A DNA stretch of 17,790 bases from Bacillota bacterium (GCA_017515765.1 JAFWFF010000002.1:1-17790), one strand, 5' to 3'. Counted from the stretch's first letter, positions 8,102 through 15,769 are shown. The notes: generated by a model from the sequence alone, not told the origin. Numbers and translations: made by a program.

Positions 8102-9088
8102 CTAAGCTATACGCACTCTCGGGTCTACCACGGCGTAGAGGATATCCGTGATCAGGTTTCCGAGAAGCGTCAATATCGAAAGGAATACCAGATAGAACAT
8201 GGAGAACGGTATATCGCCCGCCACCATGGACTGGTACGAAACGAATCCTATGCCCGGGATGGAGAACAGTGTCTCCGTGATCAAAGCGCCCGAGAACAGT
8301 CCCGGAAGCGATCCGCCGAGGATCGTTACGAGCGGGATCAGAGTGTTCCTGAAGGCGTGATGATAGATGACCTTTCTTTCCGAAAGTCCCTTTGCTCTCG
8401 CGGTCCTTATATAGTCCGCGTTCAGCACTTCGAGCATATTGGTCCTGGTATAACGCATCAGACCACCGATGCTGATGACGACCAGCGTCACGATCGGCAG
8501 GACCAGGTGATGCGCCCTGTCGAGGAATTGCCCCCACGAATCCAGGTACATATAGTTTCTGCCTATCAGGCCTCCCAGGTCAAACCATCCCAGTTTGACG
8601 CAGAAAAGCAGCTTCAGAAGTGAAGCGAAGAAGAACGTAGGCAGTGAATAACATGCCATGGCGACCACGGTGATTATATTGTCAGTCTTGCTGTACTGTT
8701 TGGTGGCCGCGACTATTCCGAGAGGAATAGCGATGATAATTTCGAAGAAAAATGAAATCAGGCCCATTATGAAGGAGATCCAGACTGCGTCCTTGAACTT
8801 CTCCGTAACGGGAACGGTCCATTTCCAGCTGTCGCCGAAATCGCCTCTTATGGCTTTTCCGCACCAGGAAAAGAAACCGAGGATGATGCCCTTATCCATG
8901 CCGTAGGTCGCCCTAAGCTGTTCCATCCACTCTTCAAAGCTCTTGGAGTTCGGCTGCATGGACTTCTGTCTAGCGACCGTCTCCAGGAATGAGGTGGGCA
9001 GGCTTCTCATAAGGACATAGATGATGAAGGTGACGAAGATCAGAATCACCACCGAAATGAGGAGCCTCTTGATGATGTACTTTCTCAC
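8102..9088 (-). CDS. oppB: Peptide ABC importer permease, OppB/DppB type
   Basis: This is the first transmembrane subunit of the importer, 328 residues, the normal size. It has a first span right at the N-terminus (about residues 8-28), an extracytoplasmic segment containing LRATYGMDKGI and FGDSW typical of OppB, then five more spans. The cytoplasmic loop that contacts the ATPase is visible as ARAKGLSERKVIYHHAFRN (about 230-250), and the end DPRVRIA is typical. The start is GTG at 9088, with AGAGG about ten bases upstream; MRKYIIKRLL is the usual N-terminus of the family, so no other start is needed. It is followed within 10 bases by oppC, and the hairpin at 9132-9163 separates it from the binding-protein gene. 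Confidence 0.94.
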   Translation of the reverse strand: MRKYIIKRLLISVVILIFVTFIIYVLMRSLPTSFLETVARQKSMQPNSKSFEEWMEQLRATYGMDKGIILGFFSWCGKAIRGDFGDSWKWTVPVTEKFKDAVWISFIMGLISFFFEIIIAIPLGIVAATKQYSKTDNIITVVAMACYSLPTFFFASLLKLLFCVKLGWFDLGGLIGRNYMYLDSWGQFLDRAHHLVLPIVTLVVISIGGLMRYTRTNMLEVLNADYIRTARAKGLSERKVIYHHAFRNTLIPLVTILGGSLPGLFSGALITETLFSIPGIGFVSYQSMVAGDIPFSMFYLVFLSILTLLGNLITDILYAVVDPRVRIA

Positions 9089-9131
9089 TTTTTCGTACCT
9101 CTGAAATTGAGCTGCAACAGATAATAGACAA

Positions 9132-9163
9132 GACCGCCCCCGGGGGAGACCCGGGGAGCGGTC
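9132..9163 (-). repeat. Strong intercistronic stem-loop between binding-protein and permease genes
   Basis: This is a near-perfect inverted repeat: a GC-rich stem of 13 pairs with one bulged T and a five-base loop. It lies in the 110-base gap after the binding-protein stop codon. On the minus strand it is followed by TTGTC, not a run of T, so it is not a complete terminator. In binding-protein-dependent importers such a structure commonly protects the upstream message from 3' decay or causes partial termination, so that the binding protein is made in excess over the membrane subunits. That role is inferred. Confidence 0.7.
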
Positions 9164-9198
9164 ATTTTCCGGCGTTTAGCCGCGGTTATGAACCGTTA

Positions 9199-11481
9199 TT
9201 AGTTCATCTCCGTATTCTCAATCTCAGCCATCCAGCCGTAGAAAGTGGTGATATCCGGTGTAACGGTATCGATGTTGACTCTCTCGGTGCTGAAGATGAT
9301 GCAGTTCTGACGCTGATAGGTCGGAACTTCGCAGGCCCAGTCGATGATGGTGTCCAGGCAGGCCTTGTACATGGCCTTTCTGTAAGCCTGATCGGTGGAG
9401 GTTCTTGCGTCGAGGATCATCTCGTCAAGAGCAGGATCAGCGATCTTGTACATGTAGTTGGATCCGCCTGCCTGAGCGCCGCCGTTGGCTACGTCAGCAT
9501 AGTAGATCTGATACATATCAGGATCGATGGTGGCGCCCCATGCAGCGCACCAGATCTCGCCGTCGCCCGCCTCAAGAGCAGTCCAAAGGTCGGAGGAGTT
9601 GGAGAGGTCGTTGATGATGAGGTTGATTCCGAGCTCAGCCAGGTCTTCCTTGGCCAGGGTCAGGATCATGAATGCCGGGTGATCTCCGGAACCGTCTGCC
9701 GGGATCATTGCTTCGTACTCGAGCTTCGCGCCTTCCGGAGCAGCGGTGACCTTTCCGTCAGCGACGGTGTAGCCGGCAGCCTCGAGGAATCCGAGAGCAG
9801 CAGCCTTGGCGGCGGCTGTCTTGTCATCAGCGCTCATGTCGGAGGTGTAGATGTCATTTCCGTCAACGTCTACCGAGAACGCGAGTCTGTAGTCAGAGTC
9901 GGTCGGCTGGGGGGCAGCCCAGGACGTGTTGGAGATAGGATAGTTGATGACTTCTGCGGCGTCAGCATAGTAGGAGTCGATAGCTACGTCTCTGTGTACG
10001 CTGAAGATGGTCGCGAAAGCCTTTCTGAGGTTCTTGGAAGCATCGGAGTCGGGCTGTCCGCCAACGGATACGTTGACAGAGTTGATTCCGATATAACCAT
10101 AACCGAGGTTGTCTACCAGGCTGGTGGTGATGACGTCGCCGGTGAGCTCCTTGTTGCTGTTGGCATCGGAAACTGCCTTGGCGGTATCCTTGGAGAAGCT
10201 CGGGTCGGTAACGTCTACGGTTCCGGTGATAAGTCCGTTCAGCTTGTCAGCGTCGGTCATCTCACGGAACTGGACATATTTGGTCTTCGGGGCGCCCTTG
10301 AAGTAATTCTCATTGGCTTCAAAGTTTACAACGCCGTTCTCATAGCTTACGAATTTGTAGACGCCTGCGCCCATCGGCTCGGTGGTCTTGGCCCTTACGC
10401 TGGAGAGGTCGCCCTTGTCAAATCCGAACATGTTGTTGTCATAGTCATACTTGGAGGGATCGCCGTAGTAGTGGAGCGGCGTGATGTTCACTCCGAGGTT
10501 GTAGATAGCGGGAGCGTCGACCTTGGTAGCAACTATTCTCATGGAATAGTCACCTGTCTTCTGGATGCCGCTGATGTTGGCTGCGGACTCACCGGTCTCG
10601 ACACCGACGGTGTACTCTTCGTATCCCGGGAATACGTCGTCAATGTTGCTTCCGGCGTTCTCGGTTCCGACGAGGTTAGCGATGTTTCCGCCATAGGCTT
10701 CCATCATGACAGCCGCGAAATCTTCAACGGTTCCGCCCTCGGGTACTGAGAATCCCCAGTTTCCGGCGCATCCGGCCACGTCGCCTTCATCGTTGTAACC
10801 GGCGGCTACGCAGTAGTCGCAGATCTCCTGAGCGATGGCAACAGCAGCAGCGTTGGCGTTGTCCCAGTAGGTCTTCTGCTGATCTTCTGTCCAGAAGTCA
10901 AAGTTGGTGTTGTCCGGGCCGGCAGCAACGATCAGGTTGCCAAGGGTGTCCATTCCGGAACGGTAAGCATCCATACCTTCGATAGGAACAGCGAACAGTG
11001 TGGAGGATCCGTCATAAGTCGGGTCGCAGAGGACATACATCGTGAAGATCACGTCGTCGATGGTGACAGGCTCTCCGTCGGAGAACGTAAGGTCGTCTCT
11101 GAGCGTGAAATCATAGAATACGGTTCCGTCCGGATTCTCTGTCATCTCGAGGTCAGCGGGTCCGTAGTAGGTGTACTCGGTGCCGTTGTACTCGGCCTTC
11201 TCGCCCTCGATACCCTTCATGATGACGTTGCCAAGTCTGTCGGTGGTGATCAGAGAGATCTGAGTCATGCTCGCGACATCCTGGTCATAAGCGGTCTCCG
11301 CGAAGAACGGGGAGAATTTGCTGCTGAAATGGGAGTATCCGACTACCATCGGAGTTTCTTCAGTGGTCTCTCCGCCTTCGGAGCCGCCACCTTCGTTCCC
11401 GCCGTTACCGCCGCATGCGGCCATGGAGAACACCATGACGAACACGAGCAGGACGGCCAGCAAAAGTTTTGCTTTTTTCAT
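9199..11481 (-). CDS. oppA: Peptide-binding lipoprotein of ABC importer (SBP family 5), unusually long
   Basis: This is the extracellular substrate-binding protein of the importer, anchored by lipid. It has a lipoprotein signal peptide: basic KK start, hydrophobic residues 6-19, and the lipobox SMAAC with the lipidated Cys at 23. A Gly/Glu/Thr-rich linker follows (24-44), then the family 5 binding fold. Recognisable stretches are LRDDLTFSDGEPVTIDDVIF (about 127-146), GAGVYKFVSYENG (about 371-383) and FEANENYFKGAP (about 387-398). About 125 residues between 177 and 303, including five cysteine-free acidic patches and the Cys pair CDYC (221-224), look inserted; total length is 760 against the usual 530-600. 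The start is ATG at 11481 (MKKAK) with AAAGGA eight to nine bases upstream. The frame opens 27 bases earlier, but that start has no ribosome binding site. It is first in its operon, behind the promoter at 11618-11646. Confidence 0.93.
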   Translation of the reverse strand: MKKAKLLLAVLLVFVMVFSMAACGGNGGNEGGGSEGGETTEETPMVVGYSHFSSKFSPFFAETAYDQDVASMTQISLITTDRLGNVIMKGIEGEKAEYNGTEYTYYGPADLEMTENPDGTVFYDFTLRDDLTFSDGEPVTIDDVIFTMYVLCDPTYDGSSTLFAVPIEGMDAYRSGMDTLGNLIVAAGPDNTNFDFWTEDQQKTYWDNANAAAVAIAQEICDYCVAAGYNDEGDVAGCAGNWGFSVPEGGTVEDFAAVMMEAYGGNIANLVGTENAGSNIDDVFPGYEEYTVGVETGESAANISGIQKTGDYSMRIVATKVDAPAIYNLGVNITPLHYYGDPSKYDYDNNMFGFDKGDLSSVRAKTTEPMGAGVYKFVSYENGVVNFEANENYFKGAPKTKYVQFREMTDADKLNGLITGTVDVTDPSFSKDTAKAVSDANSNKELTGDVITTSLVDNLGYGYIGINSVNVSVGGQPDSDASKNLRKAFATIFSVHRDVAIDSYYADAAEVINYPISNTSWAAPQPTDSDYRLAFSVDVDGNDIYTSDMSADDKTAAAKAAALGFLEAAGYTVADGKVTAAPEGAKLEYEAMIPADGSGDHPAFMILTLAKEDLAELGINLIINDLSNSSDLWTALEAGDGEIWCAAWGATIDPDMYQIYYADVANGGAQAGGSNYMYKIADPALDEMILDARTSTDQAYRKAMYKACLDTIIDWACEVPTYQRQNCIIFSTERVNIDTVTPDITTFYGWMAEIENTEMN

Positions 11482-11548
11482 TGTTTTCGTCCTTTCTTTC
11501 GAATTCAATAATACCTTTCAAGCTATAACGTACGACTACAACATTTGA

Positions 11549-11598
11549 CTGCCGTTTTCGGCATGTTTAACAATGCAGTTTGGGCATGCGAAAAGCGG
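11549..11598 (-). promoter_or_regulatory. Structured leader of the binding-protein message
   Basis: Within the roughly 130-base untranslated leader, the + strand segments 11552-11565 and 11585-11598 are near-perfect inverted repeats. Blocks of 3, 6 and 4 pairs are interrupted by single bulges. The left segment can instead form its own small hairpin (TGCCG with CGGCA around TTTT, 11550-11563). The two folds exclude each other. I know of no named riboswitch that matches; a regulatory role is inference. Confidence 0.35.
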
Positions 11599-11617
11599 TT
11601 TTCACAAACCCTTCACA

Positions 11618-11646
11618 ATTCTACCACAGGCTTAGGAAAATGTCAA
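11618..11646 (-). promoter_or_regulatory. Promoter of the peptide ABC importer operon
   Basis: On the minus strand TTGACA (11646-11641) and TAGAAT (11623-11618) are separated by exactly 17 bases, one mismatch from the sigma-A consensus. A very AT-rich stretch (11647-11680, containing TTAATTAATT) lies directly upstream and could act as an UP element. Transcription should begin near 11611. It lies in the 218-base gap between the binding-protein gene and the 176-residue membrane-protein gene, in which I see no clear terminator. Confidence 0.85.
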
Positions 11647-11699
11647 AACACATTTAAATCTGTTAATTAATTGGTTTTCGTCTCCCGGCACGGTTCAGG

Positions 11700-12230
11700 C
11701 TATTCCTGCCTGCCTTCCTGGACCTCCCTCACCCACTCCAGCTTCTGCTCGGAACGGAGCGCGGTGATCTGGAGGAGCAAAGCGTCTCCGACGCAGAACA
11801 GGAACAGTATCGAGCCCGCGAAATAGTACCCTCTTCCGTGGATGAGGAGCCATATCACCTCTCCGAGGAAAGCGACCCCGAGGACGATCATCATCGCCTT
11901 GCGGTTTGCAGGCATCTTTACGATGCTCTTCTCATGCACGAATTCCGTGATCTCGCCGTGGCCTTTGACCCACTGGGAAGTGCGGTAGATTATCACGCCT
12001 CCGAGGACCACCGACACCCCGTACGGAATTATCACGTACCAGGTGTCCATCACCCCTCCGGCCGGAAAGAGTCCCGCGACTATGAGCAGGATCTCAGTCA
12101 GCACCGAAAAGAACAGGCTTGCGCTCATCGCCCTGGCCTTGTCTCCCTTAAGCACGTAATAATCGCCGGCGTAGTGGTATTCACCGTTGGCGTCCTTTAT
12201 GAAGTTTTTCAGATGGTCGCGTCTGTTCAT
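11700..12230 (-). CDS. Four-span membrane protein of unknown function (176 aa)
   Basis: I do not recognise this protein. It has a polar N-terminal stretch with Tyr-rich sequence (YHYAGDYYVLKGD, about residues 18-30), then four hydrophobic spans (about 36-57, 63-83, 109-130 and 134-155) and a charged C-terminal tail ending VREVQEGRQE. The short loop between spans 2 and 3 is polar and basic. No catalytic motif is visible. The ATG at 12230 lies 15 bases after the stop of the M3 peptidase gene; the ribosome binding site is weak (GGAA). It is probably cotranscribed with the peptidase. Confidence 0.8.
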   Translation of the reverse strand: MNRRDHLKNFIKDANGEYHYAGDYYVLKGDKARAMSASLFFSVLTEILLIVAGLFPAGGVMDTWYVIIPYGVSVVLGGVIIYRTSQWVKGHGEITEFVHEKSIVKMPANRKAMMIVLGVAFLGEVIWLLIHGRGYYFAGSILFLFCVGDALLLQITALRSEQKLEWVREVQEGRQE

Positions 12231-12245
12231 GTCGTTTCCGGCGCC

Positions 12246-13949
12246 CTATTCTATGCCGGTAAGATCATATTTGTCCAGATAGTCCTTCGCGGCGAGGCAG
12301 ACCTTCTTCAGCGTTCCTTCATCAAAGGGGCTCTCAAGATCCGCGTTAGCCAGGAGATCCCTGAACGTCCTGCTTCCGCCCTGTTCGGTATACTTCATGT
12401 AGTGCGCCCAGGCGTCCTTCATGTCTTTTTTGATCATGGCCCAGAACTCCAGAGCGACCGTCTGCGCGAGGCAGTAGTCGATGTAGTAGAACGGCGCGCC
12501 GTAAATGTGCAGCTGTCTCTGCCATCCCTCGCCCTCGCTGTAGACCGGTATCTCTCCGTCCAGCTTCATCCAGGGCATATAGATGCCGAGAAGCCTCTTC
12601 CACTCCGCGTGCCTTTCCGCCGGCGTGAGGTCCGGGTTTTCATAGACTATGTGCTGGAAGTGGTCGACCATCGTTCCGTAAGGGATGAATTCGATGCCGC
12701 CGGCGAGATGGCTGTAGAGATATTTGCGGGTGTCGGGTCCGAAGAAATCCTCCGCCCACTCGTCACCGAAGAATTCCATGGACATGGAGTGGACTTCGCA
12801 TGCCTCCATTCCCGGCCATACATACTCCTGCGGGACTCTTTTGATGTTCATCCATTCCGCGAAAGCGTGGCCCGCCTCGTGTGTGATGACTTCCACGTCG
12901 TGCTGCGTTCCGTTGAAGTTTGCGAATATGAACGGCACTTCGTAGTCAGGGATGCCCGTGCAGTATCCGCCGGCCTGCTTGCCCTCTGTGGAGAGCAGAT
13001 CCATAAGCTCATTGTCCAGCATGGTCCGGAAGAATCTGGAGGTCTCCGGGGAGAGCTCGTCGTAGAACTTCTTTCCGGCGGCGACTATGTCGTCCGGCGT
13101 CCCCTGCGGCCTCGGATTCCCGCTCCTGAACTCGAGCGCGTTGTCCGCGAAGCTCATCGGATAGGTCTTTCCGAGCCTTTCCGCCTGTTTCTCGTAGATC
13201 GACGCTGCCACGGGCACCAGGTATTTCACCACTGCTTCACGGAACTTCTCGACGTCGTTCCTGTCATAGCAGTTCCTTCCCATGCGGTCATATCCGAGAG
13301 GAACAAAGTTCTCGTAGCCGAGCATCCTGCCCATCTCGGTCCTGACCTTGACGAGTTCGTCATAGATGCGGTCGAGTTCCGGCTGATTCGCCTTATACCA
13401 GCCGCCTTCTGCCTTCCAGGCCGCAAGCCTCTCTTCGTCGTCTGCGCCGGTCTTGAACGGAGCCAGCTGAGAGAGCGTGTAAGTCCCGTCTTTAAAGGGG
13501 ATCTGGGCGGAGGCGATCAGCTTGTCGTACTGAGTCGTCAGCTCATTCTCCTTCGCCATCAAAGGCATCAGTTCCGGCTTGAAGGACCTTTTCTCGATCT
13601 CGGCGTTGATGAACATCAGGTCGCCGTACTCGGCCTCGAAATCCGCGCGGAACGGAGACTCCAGCATAGCCTCTTTCCATGCCACCTGTATCTGGCTGAG
13701 AACAGGCATCGCGCCGTCCCAGAAGTCGTTCTCCGCGTCGTAGAACTCATCTCTCGTATCTATGGAATGGCGTATGGAAGCGAGCGTGGCCATCGTGGCT
13801 ATATGCTGGCTCTCCTTCTCGTTCGCCAGGAAGAGTTCCTTTGCTTCCTCATAACTCGAGGCGTTTCTGAATCTCTCTGTGAGCTCGGCGTGAAGAGCTT
13901 TGACCGCTTCCATATCCGGTCTTTCGTATTTCATGTCTTTGAACTTCAT
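12246..13949 (-). CDS. pepF: M3 family oligoendopeptidase, PepF type
   Basis: This is a zinc metallopeptidase that cleaves short peptides in the cytoplasm. The zinc motif HEAGH is at residues 357-361 (ligands His357 and His361, catalytic Glu358). The third ligand is Glu385 in EVHSMSME, at the spacing expected for the family. Length is 567 residues, normal for the clade. It has no signal peptide or membrane span. The substrate-side GGYCTGIPDYEVPFIFANF stretch (about 327-345) and the C-terminal helices with IYGAPFYYIDYCLAQ also match the clade. The ATG at 13949 has AGGAG eight bases upstream. It lies directly upstream of the peptide importer, which fits uptake followed by hydrolysis. No clear promoter could be identified between the hairpin at 13988-14017 and the start. 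Confidence 0.94.
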   Translation of the reverse strand: MKFKDMKYERPDMEAVKALHAELTERFRNASSYEEAKELFLANEKESQHIATMATLASIRHSIDTRDEFYDAENDFWDGAMPVLSQIQVAWKEAMLESPFRADFEAEYGDLMFINAEIEKRSFKPELMPLMAKENELTTQYDKLIASAQIPFKDGTYTLSQLAPFKTGADDEERLAAWKAEGGWYKANQPELDRIYDELVKVRTEMGRMLGYENFVPLGYDRMGRNCYDRNDVEKFREAVVKYLVPVAASIYEKQAERLGKTYPMSFADNALEFRSGNPRPQGTPDDIVAAGKKFYDELSPETSRFFRTMLDNELMDLLSTEGKQAGGYCTGIPDYEVPFIFANFNGTQHDVEVITHEAGHAFAEWMNIKRVPQEYVWPGMEACEVHSMSMEFFGDEWAEDFFGPDTRKYLYSHLAGGIEFIPYGTMVDHFQHIVYENPDLTPAERHAEWKRLLGIYMPWMKLDGEIPVYSEGEGWQRQLHIYGAPFYYIDYCLAQTVALEFWAMIKKDMKDAWAHYMKYTEQGGSRTFRDLLANADLESPFDEGTLKKVCLAAKDYLDKYDLTGIE

Positions 13950-13987
13950 GGTGGTCTCTCCTGTTTTTAAGGGGTTTTATAACGTGC

Positions 13988-14017
13988 AAAGTGCTTCGCC
14001 TTGCGGCGAAGCACTTT
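13988..14017 (-). terminator. Hairpin closing the CoA-transferase operon
   Basis: This is a perfect 13-bp inverted repeat (13988-14000 with 14005-14017) with a four-base loop. On the minus strand it ends in only three T residues, all within the stem, so termination on that strand may be incomplete. The opposite strand has a better T run (14015-14019), but there is no plus-strand gene for it to serve. It lies 33 bases after the CoA-transferase beta stop. Confidence 0.6.
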
Positions 14018-14050
14018 TTCACTCTTTTGGGTTGGCTTAAGCCGGGAGGA

Positions 14051-14710
14051 CTACTCCTCTTCCATCGCCTTCAGATCGTCGGCGAAGATGAGCTTGCAGC
14101 CGGTAGCCGCCTGGATGTCTTCCTTGGTGAAGTCCGGATGGAGCTCGGTAACTACGAGTCCCTCAGGTCTTACTTCCATGACGCCCATCTCGGTGATGAT
14201 AATGTTGACGACCTTCTCACCTGTGAGAGGAAGCGTGCATTTCTCAAGGATCTTGTGGTTGCCCTTCTGGGTGTGGGTCATGGCGATGATGACCTTCTTG
14301 GCTCCTACTACGAGGTCCATGGCTCCGCCCATTCCGGCGACCTTCTTACCCGGTACGATCCAGTTGGCAAGGTCTCCGTTCTCGGCTACCTGCATGGCTC
14401 CGAGTACGGTCGCGTCAAGGTGTCCGCCTCTGATGATGCCGAAGCTGGTCGCGGAATCGAAGTATTTTACTCTGGGAACTACGTTTACCCATGCTCCGCC
14501 GGAGTCGATGATATCGACGTTGATCTTGTCGAGCTCGGTGACGGTGGTGTCGAGGCCGGCAAATCCGTTCTCGGAATGTACCGTTACGACTACGTCATCG
14601 GGAATATATGCGGGAACCAGGGTCGGGATACCGATACCGAGGTTAACGACGTCTCCGTCTTTGAATTCTTTCGCTACTCTCTTAGCGATCCTTGCTTTTA
14701 TATCTGCCAT
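14051..14710 (-). CDS. atoA: Family I CoA-transferase, beta subunit (AtoA/CtfB type)
   Basis: This is the catalytic subunit of a 3-oxoacid/short-chain acyl CoA-transferase, which moves CoA between carboxylic acids through a glutamyl-CoA intermediate. The motif SENG (residues 46-49) carries the catalytic Glu47. Further family stretches are GIGIPTLVPAYI (25-36), YFDSATSFGIIRGGHLD (about 83-99) and WIVPGKKVAGMGGAMDLV (about 117-134). At 219 residues it is the normal size. GGAGGG lies upstream of the ATG, which overlaps the end of the alpha-subunit gene by 13 bases, so the subunits are made together. Butyrate/acetoacetate is the most likely substrate pair given atoE and kamE nearby, but acetate or another short acid cannot be excluded. 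The segment after SENG departs from the usual GP-containing form (see findings). Confidence 0.92.
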   Translation of the reverse strand: MADIKARIAKRVAKEFKDGDVVNLGIGIPTLVPAYIPDDVVVTVHSENGFAGLDTTVTELDKINVDIIDSGGAWVNVVPRVKYFDSATSFGIIRGGHLDATVLGAMQVAENGDLANWIVPGKKVAGMGGAMDLVVGAKKVIIAMTHTQKGNHKILEKCTLPLTGEKVVNIIITEMGVMEVRPEGLVVTELHPDFTKEDIQAATGCKLIFADDLKAMEEE

Positions 14711-15423
14711 ACCGGTTCACCCTCCACAACACTCTCAACAAGAACGCCGGCGATATCGAAGTAATCCGGATCAAGTTCGCCGATCTCGACGAGTTTCTCC
14801 GTAGCGATGATGGTGTGATCCGCGCATCCGGCCATAGGATAGTTAAAGTTCTTGGTCGCCTTGGCGCTCATGAAGTTGCCAAAACGGTCAGCCACGGAGG
14901 CTCTCAGGAAAGCATAATCCGCACGGAGAGGTCTCTCCAGGAGGAATTTCTTGCCGTCGATCTCGATGGTGATCTTCTCTCTTCCGAGTTCGTCAAGATT
15001 GGTCTCCATCGGGGTTCCGAGTCCGGTCGGGGTAAGAACTCCGCCGAGTCCGAAAGCGCCGGCTCTCAGCTTCTCAGCAAGCGTTCCCTGGGGTACCAGA
15101 GTGTAGGTCAGCGTTCCCTCGTCGAACTGCTCGTTCAGTCTGGGGTTGACGCCGACGTGGGACATGATGACGTGGTCGATCATGTGAGCGTCGAGAAGTT
15201 TGCCAATGCCTCTGGAAGTCTTGCCGGCTCCGAAAGCAGGCTGTCCCTCAGCAAAACCGCCGTCGTTGGCGATAACGGTGAGGTGCTTGACGCCCTTTCT
15301 GACCAGTGCATCGATAATGCATTCCGGTGTACCTGTTCCGAGGAATCCGCCTATCGCTAAGGTCATTCCGTCCTGAACGCCGGCCACCGCTTCATCAGCT
15401 GTGATTACTTTGTTGATAGCCAT
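14698..15423 (-). CDS. atoD: Family I CoA-transferase, alpha subunit (AtoD/CtfA type)
   Basis: This is the CoA-binding subunit of the same enzyme. The glycine-rich motif GGFLGTGTP is at residues 25-33, and the long loop LGGVLTPTGLGTPME (about 126-140) and LRADYAFLRASVADRFGN (about 166-183) are typical. It is 241 residues, slightly longer than many homologues. The ATG at 15423 has AAAGGTG about nine bases upstream and lies behind the strong promoter at 15467-15495. Its last 13 bases overlap the beta-subunit gene. In the known lysine fermentation pathway, a butyryl-CoA:acetoacetate CoA-transferase of this type completes the route; assignment of this enzyme to that step rests on context. Confidence 0.92.
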   Translation of the reverse strand: MAINKVITADEAVAGVQDGMTLAIGGFLGTGTPECIIDALVRKGVKHLTVIANDGGFAEGQPAFGAGKTSRGIGKLLDAHMIDHVIMSHVGVNPRLNEQFDEGTLTYTLVPQGTLAEKLRAGAFGLGGVLTPTGLGTPMETNLDELGREKITIEIDGKKFLLERPLRADYAFLRASVADRFGNFMSAKATKNFNYPMAGCADHTIIATEKLVEIGELDPDYFDIAGVLVESVVEGEPVWQI

Positions 15424-15466
15424 ATTTCAATCACCTTTCTATAAAAGATAAATTTTACCGAAAATG

Positions 15467-15495
15467 ATTATAACACATACGATCGCGAAATACAA
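15467..15495 (-). promoter_or_regulatory. Promoter of the CoA-transferase genes
   Basis: On the minus strand TTGTAT (15495-15490) is followed after exactly 17 bases by the perfect TATAAT (15472-15467), which is preceded by TG at the extended -10 position. Transcription should begin near 15460, giving a leader of about 37 bases. The -35 box begins two bases after the stop codon of the small membrane-protein gene. Confidence 0.85.
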
Positions 15496-15497
15496 TT

Positions 15498-15743
15498 CTA
15501 TGAGTCGTATTCTTCTTCATCGACTTCGAACTTTTGACCGGTGCTTCCGCCGTTGGCATTAGAAGATGAGCTCCCGTCTCTGTTCTTCTTTTTGGAGAAG
15601 GGAAACTTCCTTTCTTTCTTTTCTATCTTGCCTTCCGCGATGGCCTGCTTTTTCTCCTTGTGATGCCTGATGATGTTGTTGATGTTCCCGACCGCCAGGA
15701 CCAAAAAGATCGCAAGAAGTACGAAGGTCTTTACCATATCCAT
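15498..15743 (-). CDS. Small single-span membrane protein with charged tail (81 aa)
   Basis: I do not recognise this protein. One hydrophobic span lies at residues 4-23. It is followed by a strongly basic stretch (about 27-55, many Lys, Arg and His), then a Ser/Asn/Gly linker and an acidic C-terminus (EVDEEEYDS). The basic part right after the span suggests the tail is cytoplasmic. The ATG at 15743 has GGAG about nine bases upstream; a second in-frame ATG two codons later is possible. It sits between the atoE terminator (15770-15800) and the CoA-transferase promoter (15467-15495) and shows no promoter of its own, so it may be expressed by read-through from atoE. It is a plausible real gene because of the ribosome binding site, the snug fit and the amino-acid pattern. 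Confidence 0.72.
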   Translation of the reverse strand: MDMVKTFVLLAIFLVLAVGNINNIIRHHKEKKQAIAEGKIEKKERKFPFSKKKNRDGSSSSNANGGSTGQKFEVDEEEYDS

Positions 15744-15769
15744 AGTTCTGTTCTCCGGATCGTCAATGT

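Noticed and set aside
11482..11508. Nine extra N-terminal residues on the binding lipoprotein
   Set aside because: The ATG at 11481 has AAAGGA at good distance and gives a normal lipoprotein signal peptide; the earlier start has neither.
11838..13970. Plus-strand open frame of 710 codons opposite pepF and its neighbour
   Set aside because: The minus strand has the HEAGH peptidase with a ribosome binding site. The plus frame is antisense, rich in His, Arg and Val in an unnatural way, and crosses gene boundaries.
13950..13987. TATAAA-like box upstream of pepF as a promoter
   Set aside because: No acceptable -35 box lies 16-18 bases upstream; that position falls within the terminator-like stem. 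It was left uncalled.
14005..14020. The hairpin at 13988-14017 read as a plus-strand terminator, because its better T run is on that strand
   Set aside because: No plus-strand gene is present nearby. It is more simply a symmetric hairpin serving the minus-strand CoA-transferase genes.
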